From positions 433,571 to 497,570 of the forward strand of contig NZ_FMYZ01000004.1 of NCBI RefSeq assembly GCF_900101625.1: a stretch of 64,000 nt of DNA, given 5' to 3'. Origin of the DNA: Cupriavidus sp. YR651. Lineage in GTDB: Bacteria; Pseudomonadota; Gammaproteobacteria; Burkholderiales; Burkholderiaceae. The position numbers were made by a program, and so were the translations under genes. The notes beneath the pieces are model-generated. The model saw only the letters and a list, made by a program, of their open reading frames with translations, was not told the DNA's origin and made no database searches. This document shows, in pieces, positions 9,461 through 17,684 of the stretch (the first letter of the stretch is position 1; the number at the start of each line of letters is the position of its first letter).

Positions 9461-9828
9461 GAGGTCTCCTGGGGAAATACGCGAGGCAAATGGCGATGGT
9501 AAACCGTCCGCCGCATGTCTGCAGGCAACGACGCAGCGGCTCCACGCCGTGATGCAGCGCGCGGAAAAAGCGACGCGCGCGGCGTCGGATCGCCCTCACT
9601 TTCACACGCCATTCCGCCTCAGGCCATCACGATCCGGCGTGGATCGGCTGATGCCCGCGCATCCGCGCGATCGACGACCGCCATTCGCCGCGTAGGCGAG
9701 AATTTTTTGAACAAGTCATTCAGCGAGGCAGTGGTCACCCCGAAATCGGACTTGCTGGTATCGCGTTGCTCGACTAAGCTTCGTTCTACGACAATGTGAG
9801 TCGTAGTTTGTGGCAACAGGAGAGCTAC
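9461..9828. other. Intergenic region upstream of the first repeat-protein gene
   Basis: This 368-base stretch lies between a divergent pair. I find no convincing gene in it. The left two thirds show nothing clear; the right third holds a promoter-like pair and an inverted repeat that are listed separately. Confidence 0.6.
9752..9806 (+). promoter_or_regulatory. Putative promoter with inverted repeat over the start site
   Basis: A -35-like TTGCTG (9752-9757) and -10-like TAAGCT (9775-9780) are 17 bases apart. A perfect inverted repeat CTACGAC-N7-GTCGTAG (9786-9792 and 9800-9806) follows where transcription would begin, so it could be a repressor site or a 5' hairpin in the message. The repeat is directly visible; its role is inference. 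Confidence 0.5.
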
Positions 9829-10170
9829 ATGAAAAAGACTATTTCAATTCGCGCCTTATGTTTGGCGATGGGGCTGGCCGCCGGCGGTGCCTGGGCAGTA
9901 ACCGGAGAAAGCGTTCACGCGGGTGACCGGTATGGCTACGACTTTCGCACCACCACGCAGGCGGACACACCGCTGATCGTGGCCGGGCGCGACCTCACGG
10001 GTGTTTCCGCCGCGCCGGGCCGGGGCACGGGTGTCGCCGACGAAGGGGAAGCCAGCAAGTATTCGGGACCGCCGTCCAAATCGATCCGATTGCTGGCGGG
10101 ATGGGATCAGACCGGCCCGTCGGCCCCGCCTCGGCGCGTGGGCGACTTCAGTGCGGAGGCAAATGCCTGA
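9829..10170 (+). CDS. Small secreted protein with AG-D-TG-S-P-R repeats (module 1)
   Basis: A 113-residue protein of unknown function with a signal peptide (residues 1-23, AWA-V). After a TGES...RYGYDFR segment it carries two copies of a degenerate repeat: IVAGRDLTGVSAAPGR (50-65) and LLAGWDQTGPSAPPRR (88-103). It ends DFSAEANA. The repeat, the YGY-aromatic-R segment after the signal peptide and the ANA terminus recur in the protein at 30915-31481, so the two are homologous. The start was set at the ATG preceded by CAGGAGAGCTAC. A 33-codon membrane-protein gene follows after 33 bases, as it does downstream of the other paralogue. Function cannot be assigned; a cell-envelope or stress role is a guess. 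Confidence 0.8.
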   Translation: MKKTISIRALCLAMGLAAGGAWAVTGESVHAGDRYGYDFRTTTQADTPLIVAGRDLTGVSAAPGRGTGVADEGEASKYSGPPSKSIRLLAGWDQTGPSAPPRRVGDFSAEANA

Positions 10171-10203
10171 CAGCAAGCGTGTTGCAGGCGTTTTGAAAGC
10201 AAG

Positions 10204-10305
10204 ATGAAAGTTCGAGATTGTGTTGGGATCGTGATCGGCTGGCTGAGCATCTGCCTGCTTGGTGGCGCGATCGTGCAGGGGGTGGCGCGGGTGTTGGCAA
10301 TGTAG
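10204..10305 (+). CDS. 33-residue single-span membrane microprotein (module 1)
   Basis: A short frame starts MKVRDCVGIVIGWLSICLL and ends VARVLAM before TAG. Residues 6-31 form one hydrophobic segment. It lies 33 bases after the secreted repeat protein. It matches the microprotein at 30753-30854 in length (33 residues each) and at about 11 positions without gaps, including R4, D5, I9, G12, W13, C17, G21, V27, A28 and L31. The ribosome site is weak (AAGCAAG), so expression may depend on coupling to the upstream gene. Function is unknown. Confidence 0.55.
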   Translation: MKVRDCVGIVIGWLSICLLGGAIVQGVARVLAM

Positions 10306-10432
10306 TTGGCGTGGCAAATCGATGCGCGGCAAGGCTTCCGGTTTCCGGCTACGCTGTGGGCTCGACGGAGCGTGGTGATGGGTCTTTTGACCGATCGCAC
10401 CCCGTCGTCCCGATCGTCCTCCCGGAGATTCC

Positions 10433-11050
10433 ATGTCAATGCTTCAACGCTTGTCAGCCTCGGGTGCCATCGCATCCGCGATGCTCGTGGCCATGCTTGC
10501 CACCCCCGCGTCCGCACACGCCCAGTCCGCCATGCGCGGCCAACTCGTCGCCGTCAGCGGCGACCAGATCAAGGTCCGTACCCGTGAAGGAAAAGACGTC
10601 GACGTGGCCCTGACGAAGGACACCGTCGTGCGTGGCGTGGAGAACGCCGAGCCGAAGGACATCGCCTCCGGCAGCTATATCGGTACGGCGGCCATGCCGC
10701 AGGCCGATGGCAGTCTGCGCGCGCTGGAAGTCCACGTCTTTCCGCCGAGCCTGGCCGGCAGCGGCGCGGGGCATCGCCCGTGGGATCTGCGCGGAAACAG
10801 TTCGATGACCAACGGCACGGTCGGCAACGTGGTGGTTAGCCACGGGCGGACGATCACGGTCAAGTACCCGGAAGGCGAGAAGACGATCGTCGTCCCGCCC
10901 GAAGTGCCCGTGGTCAAGCTGGAGCCCGGCGATCGTTCGCTGCTGAAGACGGGCACGAACGTGGTGCTGTTTGCCAACAAGCAGGCCGATGGCACGCTGG
11001 TCGCGCGGGCAATCTCCGCCGGCAAGAACGGCGTGGTGCCGCCGATGTAA
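10433..11050 (+). CDS. Secreted DUF5666-like protein
   Basis: A 205-residue protein with a signal peptide ending near AHA-QS. The mature part has two beta-rich halves of the type RGQLVAVSGDQIKVRTREGKD and GTVGNVVVSHGRTITVKYPEGEKT, which resembles the DUF5666 (OB-like) fold. The family has no established biochemical role. GGAG lies eight bases before the ATG at 10433; a second ATG two codons on is also possible. It is in the same direction as the module 1 genes, 127 bases downstream, and could share their transcript. An 11070-11093 hairpin follows the stop but lacks a U-tract. Confidence 0.75.
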   Translation: MSMLQRLSASGAIASAMLVAMLATPASAHAQSAMRGQLVAVSGDQIKVRTREGKDVDVALTKDTVVRGVENAEPKDIASGSYIGTAAMPQADGSLRALEVHVFPPSLAGSGAGHRPWDLRGNSSMTNGTVGNVVVSHGRTITVKYPEGEKTIVVPPEVPVVKLEPGDRSLLKTGTNVVLFANKQADGTLVARAISAGKNGVVPPM

Positions 11051-11180
11051 GGTCGATATAAGGCCGATGCGAGGGCCATCGCTCTCGCCCTCGTTCATCT
11101 CGTCCTGCAGCGACAGTTCGCCGCGCTGAAACAGAAACGCGAAGGGTCGGTTGATCATCGCTTCCGACCCCCGTGCAAGC

Positions 11181-12023
11181 TCAACGCACTTTGCTGTACA
11201 GGCGCCGCGCATCCGCGGCGTCAGCCAATGGCCTGCCCAATACTCTCGCCCCCTCCGCAGCCTGAGCAACCAGTGCCGCGTTGCCGGGCGCGACCTTGCC
11301 ATCGCGCAATTTCAGGTTATTCTCAAAACCAACGCGAACGTGGCCGCCCAACGCAGCGGCTGCAGTAGCACAGGCGTGTTCCTCACGACCGAAGGCACAC
11401 ATCGCCCAGGGCAGCGATTGATCGAAGGCTTGCAGAAAGGGCAGCAGATCGCGCGGCGAGGAAGTCTGTCCTGCCGTGTAGCGCCCCAGCACGAACAGGA
11501 CCGACCACGCCCCAGGCGGCATCAGGCCACGTTCGCGTAGTGATTGCAGGCGTTGAACGTCGGCGACGTCGTAAAGGATGATCTGCGTCATCACGCCCTC
11601 GACCGCCAGCCATTGCAGAAATGCGGCAAGCTCACCCTCGGGGATGTCCGGCACGGCGATTTCGCGCAGGCCGATCGAGACCGCCTCTGGCCGCAATTCG
11701 CGCACCATCGCAATCTGTTCGTGCGCGCGATAGATCCCGGCGGCCTCGCTGGTCACCTGCACCAGCAACTCGTCGCCCACGGCCTGCTTCACCGCGGCCA
11801 GCGCGGTGCGATAGTCGGTGACATCGAGCGAATGGCGACCGTCTTCGCGGCGTACGTGCATGTGCATCATTGCCGCGCCGGCATCCAGGCAGGCACGCGC
11901 CTCCGCTGCCAGCGCCGCCGGCGTCAGCGGTACGGCGGAATGGTCGGCATGCGTCTTGTAGGCGCCGTTGGGCGCCACCGTGATAACCAGTGGCGATTCG
12001 GCCAGCAATACATTCTCACTCAT
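11181..12023 (-). CDS. BKACE-family beta-keto acid cleavage enzyme (DUF849)
   Basis: This 280-residue TIM-barrel enzyme belongs to the family that condenses a beta-keto acid with acetyl-CoA and cleaves it to a new CoA ester plus acetoacetate. Supporting motifs are the N-terminal PLVITVAPNGA, the metal-binding MHMHVR around residue 53, ITSEA-like QVTSEAAG, and the C-terminal GHVRVGFENNL. The HVR and GHVRVGFEDN-like segments are family hallmarks. It lies 19 bases after the 3-hydroxyacyl-CoA dehydrogenase gene on the same strand, so the pair is probably one operon. In carnitine degradation a dehydrogenase of the same fold supplies the keto acid for a BKACE enzyme; the substrate here is not determined. 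Confidence 0.9.
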   Translation of the reverse strand: MSENVLLAESPLVITVAPNGAYKTHADHSAVPLTPAALAAEARACLDAGAAMMHMHVRREDGRHSLDVTDYRTALAAVKQAVGDELLVQVTSEAAGIYRAHEQIAMVRELRPEAVSIGLREIAVPDIPEGELAAFLQWLAVEGVMTQIILYDVADVQRLQSLRERGLMPPGAWSVLFVLGRYTAGQTSSPRDLLPFLQAFDQSLPWAMCAFGREEHACATAAAALGGHVRVGFENNLKLRDGKVAPGNAALVAQAAEGARVLGRPLADAADARRLYSKVR

Positions 12024-12042
12024 GATTCTGTCTGGATTTGGC

Positions 12043-13014
12043 TCAGGGTTGGATCTCTGGCAGTTCTGCGGCGATCAGATCGAGGCCAGCGCGCAGCAGG
12101 CGGTCGTAGCGCGCTCTTTCCGCTTCGATGGCCTCGGGCGTCCAGCGATAGAACCCCTCTCCCTTCTTCATGCCATGTCGACCGTCGGAAGCCCGCTCGC
12201 GCAGGCATTGCGCCGGTTGATCGGCATTGCAGAAGGTCGGATACATCGTCGCGGCGGCGGCCGCATGCACGTCGATGCCTGCATGATCGCGTTGCAGCAC
12301 CGGCCCGGCGGCAAGAAAACGGAAGCCAAAGCCGAACCGTACGGCGGCGTCTACATCTTCGGGCGAGGCAATACCCCGATCGATCATGTCGAACGCTTCG
12401 CGGGAAAGCGCGTGCTGCAGTCGATTGGCAAGGAAGCCGGGCAGGTCCTGCATGACCTTGACCGGTACCATGCCGCAGCGACGCATGAACGCGATCAGGG
12501 CGTCCGCGTTGCGCATGTCGCTGGCTTCGCCAAGCACTACCTCAACCAGTGGCACCAGATGCGCCGGCATGAAGAAATGCAGGCCGAGCATGCGCTCGCG
12601 CGTGGGTAGCCCCGCACCGATGGCGCTGATCGGAAAACTGGAGCTGTTGCTGGTCAATATGGTGTGAGGCGGAGCCAGGCGCACCAATTGGGCGAACAAC
12701 GCCTGCTTCAACTCCAGGCGCTCGGGGATGCATTCGATGACGAGGTCGACCGAGTTCCAGTCGATTGCATCCAGATCCTTTACCACCTGCAAGTCACGCG
12801 CACCCGCTTCGCGACCGATCGCCGCGAGATTGGCGCCGATTCTGTCCCGCAGCGCGGCGGCGGTTGTGGCATTCGGCTCGACAACCGTGGTCCGGCAGGA
12901 CGTGCGGGTGAGTACCACCGCAACGTCGGCGCCCATCGTGCCGCCGCCCACCACAACCGCATGCGCCACGCCTGGGGTTGGAAGACCTGGTTGTTCCACG
13001 CTGCTTTCCTGCAT
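12043..13014 (-). CDS. 3-hydroxyacyl-CoA dehydrogenase family protein (carnitine-dehydrogenase-like)
   Basis: The 323-residue protein has an N-terminal Rossmann domain with AVVVGGGTMGADVAVVL (GxGxxG, residues about 19-35), an SNSSSFPIS loop, the catalytic HFFMPAHLVPLVEVV histidine motif, and the C-terminal helical domain starting QDLPGFLANRLQHAL. It oxidises a 3-hydroxy acid or 3-hydroxyacyl-CoA with NAD. The size and the partner BKACE gene make an L-carnitine-dehydrogenase-type reaction plausible, but no hotdog thioesterase is present. AAGGAGAGCGGA precedes the ATG. It is divergent from a LysR regulator with an operator-like repeat between. Confidence 0.88.
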   Translation of the reverse strand: MQESSVEQPGLPTPGVAHAVVVGGGTMGADVAVVLTRTSCRTTVVEPNATTAAALRDRIGANLAAIGREAGARDLQVVKDLDAIDWNSVDLVIECIPERLELKQALFAQLVRLAPPHTILTSNSSSFPISAIGAGLPTRERMLGLHFFMPAHLVPLVEVVLGEASDMRNADALIAFMRRCGMVPVKVMQDLPGFLANRLQHALSREAFDMIDRGIASPEDVDAAVRFGFGFRFLAAGPVLQRDHAGIDVHAAAAATMYPTFCNADQPAQCLRERASDGRHGMKKGEGFYRWTPEAIEAERARYDRLLRAGLDLIAAELPEIQP

Positions 13015-13088
13015 TCCGCTCTCCTTGCTTGCCTGTTTTCCGTACTGAGGATTTCCTTGATCGATGGCGCAGACCGCTTTCTATAGAA

Positions 13089-13107
13089 TGATCCAAAAAA
13101 CGGATCA
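13089..13107. promoter_or_regulatory. Candidate LysR box between dehydrogenase and LysR gene
   Basis: A perfect inverted repeat TGATCC-N7-GGATCA contains the classical T-N11-A arrangement (T at 13092, A at 13104). It lies six bases before the LysR ATG, a position suited to autoregulation and divergent control. Confidence 0.65.
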
Positions 13108-13112
13108 ATGAC

Positions 13113-14027
13113 ATGAAGCTCAATCTGTCGATGCGCGACATCGAAACGATTCTTCTGCTTGGGCGCACGCTCAATTTCAGACAGGCTGCAACCCAATTGC
13201 ACCTGTCGCAATCCGCGCTATCCACCCAGATCCTCCGCATCGAGGAAGCGCTGGGCGTGCGCCTGTTCGAACGAACCACGCGCACGGTGCGACTCACCGC
13301 CGCCGGCGAAGTCTTTGTCCGGCAGTCCACCTATGTCCAGGCGGCCTTTCGCGAAGCGGTCGACGCGGTCACAGGCATCGCCAACGCGGAGCGTGGCAGC
13401 GTCGCGGTCGCGGCAATGCCCTCGCTGGCGGCCAAGTTGCTGCCGCGCGTGCTGATGGCCTTTCACCGCGCGCACCCTGCGGTCACGCTCAAGGTTTTCG
13501 ACACGCTATCCGGCCCCGCCTTCGATCTGGTACGCGCCGGCGAGGTCGACTTTGCCCTGACCGCGGCAGACCCGCAGCAAGCGGACCTGCAATACGAAGC
13601 CATGATGTCCGACCGCTTCGTACTCCTGATTCCGAAGGGGCACACCCTGGCACGCAGCAAGGGGGCGATTCGCTGGGCCGACACCGTTGACCTGCCCCAT
13701 ATCTCGATGACTCACCCAAGCAGCGTGCGGCAGTATGCGGAGTGGGCCTTCCTTCAGAATCGCATTCGTTTCCAGCCATCATTCGAGTCGGAGCGACTGC
13801 CGACGATCGCCGCGATGGTCGAGTGTGGTTTCGGTGTGGCGGCGTTGCCCGAGATCGCCGCAAGCACGGTGACGCACCCAGGCATCGTCGAGCGACTGCT
13901 TACGGGGCCGGTGGCGAAACGCTCCATCGGGCTGGTAACCGCCCGGAACCGGAGTCTGTCGCCAGCGGCCGCGGCGCTGCTGGGCACGCTGCGCGAGCAT
14001 CTGGCCAAAGGCGACCCGCTGCGCTGA
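13113..14027 (+). CDS. LysR-family transcriptional regulator
   Basis: A 304-residue regulator with an N-terminal winged helix (FRQAATQLHLSQSALSTQILRIEEALGVRLFERTTRTVRLT) and a type-2 periplasmic-binding-like effector domain from about residue 90. It is divergent from the dehydrogenase-BKACE pair and convergent, with an 18-base gap, on a TctC gene, so it likely controls this catabolic set. The ATG at 13113 has no strong ribosome site, which is common for autoregulated LysR genes. Confidence 0.92.
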   Translation: MKLNLSMRDIETILLLGRTLNFRQAATQLHLSQSALSTQILRIEEALGVRLFERTTRTVRLTAAGEVFVRQSTYVQAAFREAVDAVTGIANAERGSVAVAAMPSLAAKLLPRVLMAFHRAHPAVTLKVFDTLSGPAFDLVRAGEVDFALTAADPQQADLQYEAMMSDRFVLLIPKGHTLARSKGAIRWADTVDLPHISMTHPSSVRQYAEWAFLQNRIRFQPSFESERLPTIAAMVECGFGVAALPEIAASTVTHPGIVERLLTGPVAKRSIGLVTARNRSLSPAAAALLGTLREHLAKGDPLR

Positions 14028-14045
14028 CGCACCGGGGTCATGCCA

Positions 14046-15029
14046 CTAGTCGACGGTGGCGCCGGTATCCCGAACAATCTTCCCAAGTCGCGTCGTCTCG
14101 CTGCGGATCAGCGCACCGAATGCCTCGGGCGTGCCACCAACCACCGGCGTGCCAATCGCCTCCCAGCGAGTGCGGAACTCCGGATCCTTGAAGATTTCGT
14201 TGATCACGCCGTTGAGCTTGTGCACGATGGCCTGCGGCGTTCCCGCCGGGGCCGCAATCCCGTGCCACGCGACGAACTCGAAGCCTGGAAGGCCCGATTC
14301 CGCAAGCGTCGGCACATCGGGCAATGCCGGCGAACGGGTTTTGGTGCTGACCGCAAGCGGACGCAGTTTGCTCGCCTTGATATAGGTCAGCGAACTGGCG
14401 AGGATATCGAACATGACCGGGACCTGACCACCCAGGACGTCGTTCAGAGCAGGACCTGCCCCCTTGTACGCCACGTGTTGCATCTTCGCGCCGACGGCGG
14501 TATTGAACAGTTCCCCGGCAAGATGCTGCGGCGTGCCATTGCCGGCCGAGGCAAAGCTATATTCGCCCGGCTTGTTCCTGGTCGCGGCAATGAACGATTT
14601 CACATCCTTGACCGAAGTACCAGGATTCACTTCCAGCACCAGCGGAAAAGCGGAAATCTGTATGACCGGAGCCAGTTCGGTCAGCGGGTTGTACGACAGT
14701 TGCTTGTACAACGTCGGGTTGACCGCCATCGGGCCACTTGCGGCCAGCAGGATCGTATAGCCATCCGGTGCGGCCTTTGCCACCGCGCTCGTACCGATAT
14801 TTCCCCCGGCCCCGGCGCGGTTTTCCACAACCACCGGCACCCCAAGCCGCGACTGCATGCTGGCTTGCAGCAGCCGCGCCATCAGGTCCGTCGGCCCGCC
14901 AGGCGGGTATGGCACAACAAAGTGAATCGGTTTGGACGGATAACCTTCAGCCGCCAATGCCACGCCATGCGTTCCGATGCCGGAAGCGATCAGCATGGCA
15001 AGCGAAACGAATCTGGCTGTCTTTTGCAT
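14046..15029 (-). CDS. TctC/Bug-family periplasmic solute receptor
   Basis: A 327-residue receptor with a signal peptide (cleavage near ALA-AEGYPSKPIHFVVPYPPGG) and the Bug motifs VVENRAGAGGNIG and HVAYKGAGPALNDVLGG. A GTG at 15041 would add four residues, but the ATG at 15029 has GGAG eight bases upstream and gives a normal signal peptide. The ribosome-site region TGGAGACAACC-ATG is identical to that of the TctC gene starting at 54638. Context suggests uptake of the substrate degraded by the BKACE cluster. Confidence 0.92.
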   Translation of the reverse strand: MQKTARFVSLAMLIASGIGTHGVALAAEGYPSKPIHFVVPYPPGGPTDLMARLLQASMQSRLGVPVVVENRAGAGGNIGTSAVAKAAPDGYTILLAASGPMAVNPTLYKQLSYNPLTELAPVIQISAFPLVLEVNPGTSVKDVKSFIAATRNKPGEYSFASAGNGTPQHLAGELFNTAVGAKMQHVAYKGAGPALNDVLGGQVPVMFDILASSLTYIKASKLRPLAVSTKTRSPALPDVPTLAESGLPGFEFVAWHGIAAPAGTPQAIVHKLNGVINEIFKDPEFRTRWEAIGTPVVGGTPEAFGALIRSETTRLGKIVRDTGATVD

Positions 15030-15233
15030 GGTTGTCTCCACCTATCGTCCTTGTTATTGAGCGGAGTATAAGGGCCCTCGATTCATTCGTTAATTTGCAT
15101 TTTTCGATCTATTGATCTCTGCTGTCTATCAAGCTACCCGCCACGGATTGATCAAGACCTCAACGCCAGGTTCCTCGCCGGATGCCGCCCGGTAGCTCAA
15201 GGGGCAATCGCGGAACCGGGGGGGGGCGACGAA

Positions 15234-16424
15234 TCAGACAGGCTCGGCCTCGCGACTCACTGTCGCGTGAGGCTGCATGCGCGGCCGCTCTATGCAGCGA
15301 TGCGCGGCTGTGGCAAAAACGAAAGCCATCGTAATCAACGCGGCCGCGACGAGACTCAGGTACTGCGCGCCTATCGACCGGAGCACGACACCGCCAAGCA
15401 CGCCCGAGCAGGCAAGTCCGATGTATGTGGCTGTATTGTTCAGGGCGAGCAGCAGTGGCGCCACTTGCGGCGACAGTTGCACGAGTCGGTGTTGCTGCGG
15501 AACGATGAGCCCCCATCCGCATGCCCCCCAGATGGCCAGCGCGATGGCAGCGCTGAACGGATGCGCGGAGGTCCACGGCAGCGCGCAGAAATTGATGATG
15601 GCGATCCAAAGCATCGCATTGATGATGTTGCGGCTCTTGAACCGGTCCACGAGGCGGCCGGAGAGCAGGTTCCCGGCCGTCGCGGTGACGCCCCACAACA
15701 GGAACATGCCCGCGAGAATGCGTTCGTCGCCGCCCGTCACGGGCTCCAGTACCACGCCCGCATACGTGTAGACCATCAGGAAGCCGCCGAACGCGAATAG
15801 CGAAGTGAGCAAGGTCAGCGCGATCCGCATGTCGCGTACGGGGGCAAGCCGCTCGCGCAGCCTGACGGATGCGGGCAGGGGAACAGATGGCAGCATCGTC
15901 CAGACGCCGATCATCGCCACAATCCCGAGCGCGGTGACAAACCAGAGCGTCGACCGCCAGCCTCCGAATCCGCCGATAAAAGTGCCGATCGGCGAACCGA
16001 GGGCCGTTGCTCCGGTGAGGCCGGCCGTGACTGCGGCCAGCGCGCGGCCGCGTTTTTCAGGTGCGGCAAGCGCCGAGGCAACGCCCAATGCAGTCGGGGA
16101 AAACAGCGCGGCGCCAAATCCTGCCACGGCCCGGCTCACCAGAACCCAGTGCAAGTCGGTGGCGAGCGCGGTGAAGGCGTTGCCGACGACGAAAATGCCA
16201 AGCGCCGAAACGAGCAGAAGCTTGCGGGGCAAGTTGCCCGCCACGGCTGCCATCACTGGCGCAGCCACCGCGTAGGTCAGCGCATAACACGTCACCATGA
16301 GGCCCGCCAGGCTGACGGAGGTATGCAGCGACGCCGCGACGCCGGGAAGGATGCCGGCGACGACGAAGTTGTCGGTCCCCATTGCAAACATTCCCAGTGC
16401 CAGAATCAATAATCGACGATCCAT
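15234..16424 (-). CDS. MFS transporter, DHA1 (AraJ/YdhP-like) exporter
   Basis: This 396-residue inner-membrane protein has twelve predicted hydrophobic segments. The first is LLILALGMFAMGTDNFVVAGILP, whose G-TDNFVVAG resembles the drug:H+ antiporter-1 motif D1, and a long loop separates the two six-helix halves near residue 200. The family exports drugs, arabinose or purine-like molecules; the substrate is unknown. It is divergent from a GlxA-type regulator, which is a plausible controller. A run of nine G residues at 15218-15226 lies just after its stop codon. Confidence 0.88.
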   Translation of the reverse strand: MDRRLLILALGMFAMGTDNFVVAGILPGVAASLHTSVSLAGLMVTCYALTYAVAAPVMAAVAGNLPRKLLLVSALGIFVVGNAFTALATDLHWVLVSRAVAGFGAALFSPTALGVASALAAPEKRGRALAAVTAGLTGATALGSPIGTFIGGFGGWRSTLWFVTALGIVAMIGVWTMLPSVPLPASVRLRERLAPVRDMRIALTLLTSLFAFGGFLMVYTYAGVVLEPVTGGDERILAGMFLLWGVTATAGNLLSGRLVDRFKSRNIINAMLWIAIINFCALPWTSAHPFSAAIALAIWGACGWGLIVPQQHRLVQLSPQVAPLLLALNNTATYIGLACSGVLGGVVLRSIGAQYLSLVAAALITMAFVFATAAHRCIERPRMQPHATVSREAEPV

Positions 16425-16607
16425 ACGAAAATTCTTTGCGAAATACGGTTGAAATTTGGGTTCCGGGGCGGCGATTGCCTCAAAGTCGGTGCCCAGTCAC
16501 CGGCTCGGCCAGGCCGAGCCTTAGGCTGCCAGTCGATCATAATCGTCGTTGACCACGTCTCAAATGCCATATATACCGTCAATTCAGGACATGAAATTGG
16601 GCATTCC

Positions 16608-17570
16608 ATGCACACGATCGGCTTCGTCGTATTTCCAAACTTCTATTTGATGGGCCTGGCGGCAGTCACCGCGTTCGAAATGGCGAACGTCGTACTCGAA
16701 GAGCGTGCGTACGACGTGACGGTTCTGTCGGAGGAGGGCGGACTCGTGCTGTCGTCCGCAGGCATTCGGGTCGATTCGCAGCCCATCGGCGACATCGCTT
16801 TTGACACGGTCATGTTTGGCTCTGGCGTCGAGATTGACATCGCTTCCGCAACGCTGACTGAATTCGTCAGGCGATCGCTGAAGACATCGAGGCGGATCGC
16901 GGCACCGTGCACGGGCGCCTTTATCCTGGCGCATGCGGGCGTCCTGGATGGCCGGCGCGCGACGACGCATTGGCGGTTCGCGCACGATCTGCAGCGCCAC
17001 TTCCCGAAGATCGCCGTCGAGGAGGACCAGATTTTCATCGTGGACGGCCCGATCTGGACCTCCGCAGGCATGACGGCGACGATCGACATGGCGCTCGCCA
17101 TGATTGAAAAGGACCACGGTCAGGACGTCTCGCGCGCGGTAGCGCGCAAGCTGGTGATCTACCATCGACGGACAGGCGGCCAGTCGCAGTTTTCGACATT
17201 GCTTGACCTGGAACCGAAGTCCGACAGGATCCAGAAGGCCATCGACTACGCGAATTCCAATTTGCGCAACGCCTTGACGGTCGACGAGCTTGCCGATGTC
17301 GCAGGGCTAAGCCCGCGCCAGTTCAGTCGGGCATTCAGCGCGGAGACCGGTCAATCGCCCGCAAAGGCAGTCGAACACCTGCGCGTGGAAGCAGCGAGGC
17401 TTTTGCTGGAAAAAGGTCGTCTCTCGCTGGACGTGATCGCGCAGGAAGTCGGCTTGTCTGACCGGGAACGAATGCGGCGCGCGTTCGTGCGCACCACCGG
17501 TCAACCACCGCAGGCGGTCCGCCGCCTGAGCAGGGACACTCGTGGGCCAGCCCCCACGGCTGTCGCTTAG
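16608..17570 (+). CDS. GlxA-type transcriptional regulator (DJ-1/PfpI domain plus AraC HTH)
   Basis: A 320-residue protein with an N-terminal class-I glutamine-amidotransferase-like domain (IGFVVFPNFYLMGLAAVTAFEMAN; nucleophile-elbow-like AAPCTGAFILAHAG near residue 105) and a C-terminal pair of AraC helix-turn-helices (LTVDELADVAGLSPRQFSRAFSAETGQSP). Such proteins sense metabolites, for example GbdR and CdhR in choline and carnitine use, but the ligand here is unknown. The frame is open to 16449, yet the ATG at 16608 begins exactly at the domain start. The divergent neighbour is an MFS exporter. Confidence 0.88.
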   Translation: MHTIGFVVFPNFYLMGLAAVTAFEMANVVLEERAYDVTVLSEEGGLVLSSAGIRVDSQPIGDIAFDTVMFGSGVEIDIASATLTEFVRRSLKTSRRIAAPCTGAFILAHAGVLDGRRATTHWRFAHDLQRHFPKIAVEEDQIFIVDGPIWTSAGMTATIDMALAMIEKDHGQDVSRAVARKLVIYHRRTGGQSQFSTLLDLEPKSDRIQKAIDYANSNLRNALTVDELADVAGLSPRQFSRAFSAETGQSPAKAVEHLRVEAARLLLEKGRLSLDVIAQEVGLSDRERMRRAFVRTTGQPPQAVRRLSRDTRGPAPTAVA

Positions 17571-17635
17571 AATCTTTCACCTCGTCGCCCGCTGCATGGC
17601 AGCGACAGAATTTCAGATTCCGCGGCCGAGCCTCA

Positions 17636-17652
17636 CTTGCGGCCGCCGCAAG
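17636..17652 (+). terminator. Hairpin between GlxA-type gene and aroG
   Basis: CTTGCGG and CCGCAAG form a seven-base-pair stem, followed by a pyrimidine-rich TCTCCTCTTT. It sits 66 bases after the regulator stop and 33 before the aroG start, so it may end the upstream transcript or act in the aroG leader. No leader peptide is evident. Confidence 0.4.
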
Positions 17653-17684
17653 TCTCCTCTTTCCAGCTTTTCCAGGAGTTAGCC

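Noticed and set aside
11070..11093. Rho-independent terminator after the DUF5666-like gene
   Set aside because: CGAGGGC and GCCCTCG can pair, but the loop is long and no U-tract follows on either strand.
11095..11160. Possible remnant of another gene (minus-strand INRPFAFLFQRGELSLQDEM)
   Set aside because: The stretch reads like protein but is short, has no ribosome site and I recognise no family.
15218..15226. Run of nine G residues as a phase-variation tract
   Set aside because: It lies after the MFS stop codon, outside any coding or promoter position where slippage would matter.
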